This document shows positions 7,355-9,280 of a stretch of DNA of 9,280 bases, piece after piece. Origin of the DNA: Pseudomonadota bacterium (GTDB lineage: Bacteria; Pseudomonadota; Gammaproteobacteria; Burkholderiales; Burkholderiaceae_D); the NCBI GenBank assembly GCA_023392035.1, contig JAEVZY010000031.1, positions 1 to 9,280 of the forward strand, written 5' to 3'. The number at the start of each line of letters is the position of its first letter. Position 1 is the first letter of the stretch. The notes beneath the pieces were generated by a model that saw nothing but the letters and a program-made list of their open reading frames with translations, was not told where the DNA came from and did no database searches. Both the position numbers and the translations under genes were made by a program.

Positions 7355-7450
7355 TCGCTTGTCCGTAGCATATTCCAACGCACTCGAGTCCTTGCAGTTT
7401 CAATAACCATCCTGTCCATCGAAGTCCCCACCCCAAGGGAGATCGCTGCA

Positions 7451-8452
7451 ATGAAAGTGATGTTGATGAAAAAGCCGGCCGTGGCGCTGGCCCTGTTGGC
7501 GCTGGGCGCCGCCGCCACTGTCTTGAGCCCGGGCGCGGCCCGGGCCCAGGAGCAGTTCCCCAGCAAGCCGCTCAAATTCGTGGTGCCGTTTTCCCCCGGC
7601 GGCGGCATCGACATTCTGGCCCGCACCATCGGCCAGAAGCTGGGAGACGAGTGGAAAACGGCGGTGGTGGTGGACAACCGGCCCGGCGCCAGCGGCAACA
7701 TCGGTACCGAGGTGGTGGCCAAGTCGCCGGCCGACGGTTACACCGTGCTGACCACGGCCAACACCATCATCATGGCGCCCACGCTCTACAAGAAGGTCGG
7801 TTTCGATCCGGTGAAGGATTTCGCGCCCGTTGCGCCCCTGGCCATCGGCAGCCTGGCGCTGGTGGCACGACCGACCCTGAACGTGAAAACCGTGAAAGAC
7901 TTCATCGCCCTGGCGCAAGCCAACCCGGGCAAGTTCAATTACGGCTCGCCCGGCAATGGCACGCCGCATCACCTTGCCATGGAGCTGGTGAAGCAGAAAG
8001 CCAATATCGACGTCACCCACATTCCCTACAAGGGCTCGGCCGGCCTGGTGACCGACGTCGTCTCGGGCCAGGTGGATATCGCCTTCCTGCCGGTGCACCA
8101 GGTGCTGCCCTATGTGAAGAGCGGCAAGATGCTGATGCTGGCCGCGGGCGGCACCAAGCGCACTTCGGTCACGCCTGATGTGCCTTCGCTGGCGCAAGCC
8201 TCGGGCATCGGCGATGTCGACGTCGACATGTGGTACGGCCTCTACCTGCCGGCCGGCGCCCCGAAAGAGGTGGTGGCCAAGCTCAACCGCGCGGTGAATG
8301 CCATCCTCAAGCAGCCGGACGTCGGCGTCACGCTCGGCAATCTCGGCTTGCAGCCCAGCGGCGGCAGCCCTGAGCAATTGGCGGAATTGACGGTGTCCGA
8401 CCTGAACCGCTGGGCCAAGGTCATCAAGCAGGCAAAAATCGCGGCCGACTGA
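7451..8452 (+). CDS. Tripartite tricarboxylate transporter-type substrate-binding protein (TctC/Bug family)
   Basis: This 333-residue secreted periplasmic binding protein captures small solutes, usually carboxylic acids, for TctA/TctB-type carriers or for sensing. The signal peptide has basic KK at 7-8, a hydrophobic core at 9-25 and a probable cleavage after A30-R31-A32. The mature chain begins QEQFPSKPLKFVVPFSPGGGID, the Bug-family entry with its PGGG loop near 49-52. VVVDNRPGASGNIGTEVVAKSPADGYT (73-98), YGSPGNGTPHHLAMEL (164-179) and IPYKG (191-195) are further family signatures. The open frame extends upstream to 7325, but the ATG at 7451 is chosen because it has a strong Shine-Dalgarno AAGGGAGA 8 nt before it and starts directly at the signal peptide. 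The divergent LysR gene and the flavoprotein 48 bp downstream suggest a joint catabolic unit. No membrane subunits are in the window. The ligand cannot be read from sequence. Confidence 0.94.
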   Translation: MKVMLMKKPAVALALLALGAAATVLSPGAARAQEQFPSKPLKFVVPFSPGGGIDILARTIGQKLGDEWKTAVVVDNRPGASGNIGTEVVAKSPADGYTVLTTANTIIMAPTLYKKVGFDPVKDFAPVAPLAIGSLALVARPTLNVKTVKDFIALAQANPGKFNYGSPGNGTPHHLAMELVKQKANIDVTHIPYKGSAGLVTDVVSGQVDIAFLPVHQVLPYVKSGKMLMLAAGGTKRTSVTPDVPSLAQASGIGDVDVDMWYGLYLPAGAPKEVVAKLNRAVNAILKQPDVGVTLGNLGLQPSGGSPEQLAELTVSDLNRWAKVIKQAKIAAD

Positions 8453-8500
8453 GTCAATCGCAGCCGGCCTGAATTCAAACTCATCCACACAAGGCAAGCA

Positions 8501-9280
8501 ATGGACGTAATCATCGTAGGCGGCGGCATCGGCGGCCTGACCCTGGCGCTCACCCTTCATCGGGTCGGCATCTCCTGCCGCGTATATGAAGCCGCGCCTG
8601 AACTGAAAGCGGTGGGCGTGGGCGTGAGCCTGCTGCCGCACTCCACCAAGGCCCTGGGCGAACTGGGCTTGAACGAGGCGCTGGCCAAGGTCGCCGTCAC
8701 CACCGCCGAGAGCGTGTTCTTCAACCGCTTCGGCCAGCGCATCCACGGCGAGCCGACCGGCACCCATGCCGGCTACGAATGGCCGCAATTCCAGGTGCAT
8801 CGCGGCGATCTGCACATGGTGCTGCTGGATGCATTCAAGGAGCGCGTCGGCGCCGACCGCCTCTTCACCGGCTGGAAATGCACCGGCTTCACCCAGGACG
8901 CCGACAGCGCCACCGCGCATTTCAGCGATACCACCACCGGCGCAAAGCTGCCGTCGCAGACCGGCGTGGCCGTGATCGCCTGCGACGGCCTGCACTCCGT
9001 GATCCGCAAGCAATTGCATCCGCATGAAGGCGAGCCGGTGTATTCGGGCGTGAACATGTGGCGCGGCGTCACCCGCTGGAAGCCCTACATGGGCGGCAAC
9101 ACCTATGTGCGCGGCGGTTGGCTCACGCCCGGCAAGATGGTGATCTACCCGATCCGCAAGCAGCTCGACGCCGACGGCAATCAGCTCATCAACTGGGTGG
9201 CGGAAGTCACCACGCCGGTCTATGAAAAGCGCGACTGGAATCGCGCCGGCCGGCTGGAAGATTTCATCCATGTCTTCGAC
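8501..9280 (+). CDS. FAD-dependent aromatic monooxygenase, PhzS-like (partial, C-terminus outside window)
   Basis: The first 260 residues of a group A flavoprotein monooxygenase (p-hydroxybenzoate/salicylate hydroxylase fold) run off the right edge; relatives are around 400 residues. Residues 2-13 form the Rossmann entry with G7-x-G9-x-x-G12, and E30 ends the second strand where it would bind the FAD ribose. VGVGVSLLPHSTKALGELGL (38-57) and FQVHRGDLHMVLLDAF (97-112) are typical of the fold. C161-D162-G163 followed by HSVIRKQL is the DG motif. MWRGVT (186-191), INWVAEV (230-236) and DWNRAGRLEDF (245-255) closely recall, from memory, the 5-methylphenazine-1-carboxylate monooxygenase PhzS. The second FAD motif (GD) lies beyond the window. 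No phenazine core genes are visible, so a different aromatic or heterocyclic acid substrate is more likely. An AAGG (8491-8494) stands 6 nt before the ATG. The gene probably shares a transcript with the binding protein. Confidence 0.92.
   Translation, partial: MDVIIVGGGIGGLTLALTLHRVGISCRVYEAAPELKAVGVGVSLLPHSTKALGELGLNEALAKVAVTTAESVFFNRFGQRIHGEPTGTHAGYEWPQFQVHRGDLHMVLLDAFKERVGADRLFTGWKCTGFTQDADSATAHFSDTTTGAKLPSQTGVAVIACDGLHSVIRKQLHPHEGEPVYSGVNMWRGVTRWKPYMGGNTYVRGGWLTPGKMVIYPIRKQLDADGNQLINWVAEVTTPVYEKRDWNRAGRLEDFIHVFD

Larger units (their letters stand above)
7261..7450. promoter_or_regulatory. Divergent promoter/operator region between lysR gene and tctC-like gene
   Basis: This 190-bp region contains a markedly AT-rich core (about 7313-7376) in otherwise GC-rich DNA, as expected for promoters. 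It holds the two inverted repeats listed separately, at 7317-7335 and 7338-7354. A possible -10, CATATT (7369-7374), lies downstream of the second dyad; the -35 position 17 bp upstream (7346-7351) would fall inside that dyad and matches the consensus poorly, which fits an activator-dependent promoter. The rest (7375-7434) is an untranslated leader in which I see nothing else until the Shine-Dalgarno AAGGGAGA at 7435-7442. Promoter placement is inferred. Confidence 0.5.

Noticed and set aside
7325..7450. 42-residue N-terminal extension of the binding protein
   Set aside because: It would place an Arg-rich segment before the signal peptide and cover the control region; the strong Shine-Dalgarno at 7435-7442 fixes the start at 7451.
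7400..9271. 623-codon open frame on the minus strand opposite the binding protein and flavoprotein
   Set aside because: Same His/Ala/Gly-rich shadow composition, and it spans two clear plus-strand genes and their gap. No domain or start signal supports it.

Overview
The window looks like chromosomal DNA of a Gram-negative betaproteobacterium, most likely Burkholderiales. This rests on uniformly high-GC genes with strong G/C third positions, a Bug/TctC-type periplasmic binding protein paired with a divergent LysR regulator, and a three-gene RND tripartite efflux operon of the style common in that order. Genus cannot be fixed from the sequence alone. There are no RNA genes, CRISPR arrays, insertion sequences or phage genes.

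Layout. (1) 1-243, minus strand: N-terminal receiver part of an OmpR-family response regulator, cut by the window edge. (2) 244-519: intergenic region between that regulator and the efflux operon, with only weak promoter-like elements, a short direct repeat and one candidate 16-codon leader ORF. (3) 520-6347, plus strand: a tight operon of periplasmic adaptor, CzcA-like RND permease and NodT-type outer-membrane lipoprotein channel, joined by an ATGA overlap and a 3-bp gap. Together they would form a complete inner membrane-periplasm-outer membrane pump. (4) 6361-7260, minus strand: a LysR-type regulator ending 13 bp from, and converging on, the efflux operon. (5) 7261-7450: divergent control region with two inverted repeats 20 bp apart, one a perfect 7-bp-arm dyad with T-N11-A spacing. 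(6) 7451-8452, plus strand: TctC/Bug periplasmic solute-binding protein. (7) 8501-9280, plus strand: first 260 codons of a PhzS-like FAD-dependent aromatic-ring monooxygenase, running off the end.

Functional reading. The left half is an export module, probably controlled by the divergent two-component regulator. The permease carries the TM4 acidic triad of the heavy-metal RND (HME) group, but its partners have no visible metal-binding enrichment, so the substrate is open. The right half looks like a small uptake-and-oxidation module under LysR control: the binding protein would capture an organic acid and the flavoprotein would hydroxylate it or a derivative. No TctA/TctB membrane subunits are present here, so the binding protein is an orphan as far as can be seen. 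I found no clearly new type of system. The most interesting items are the operator architecture at 7317-7354 and the undefined substrate of the LysR/Bug/PhzS-like module.
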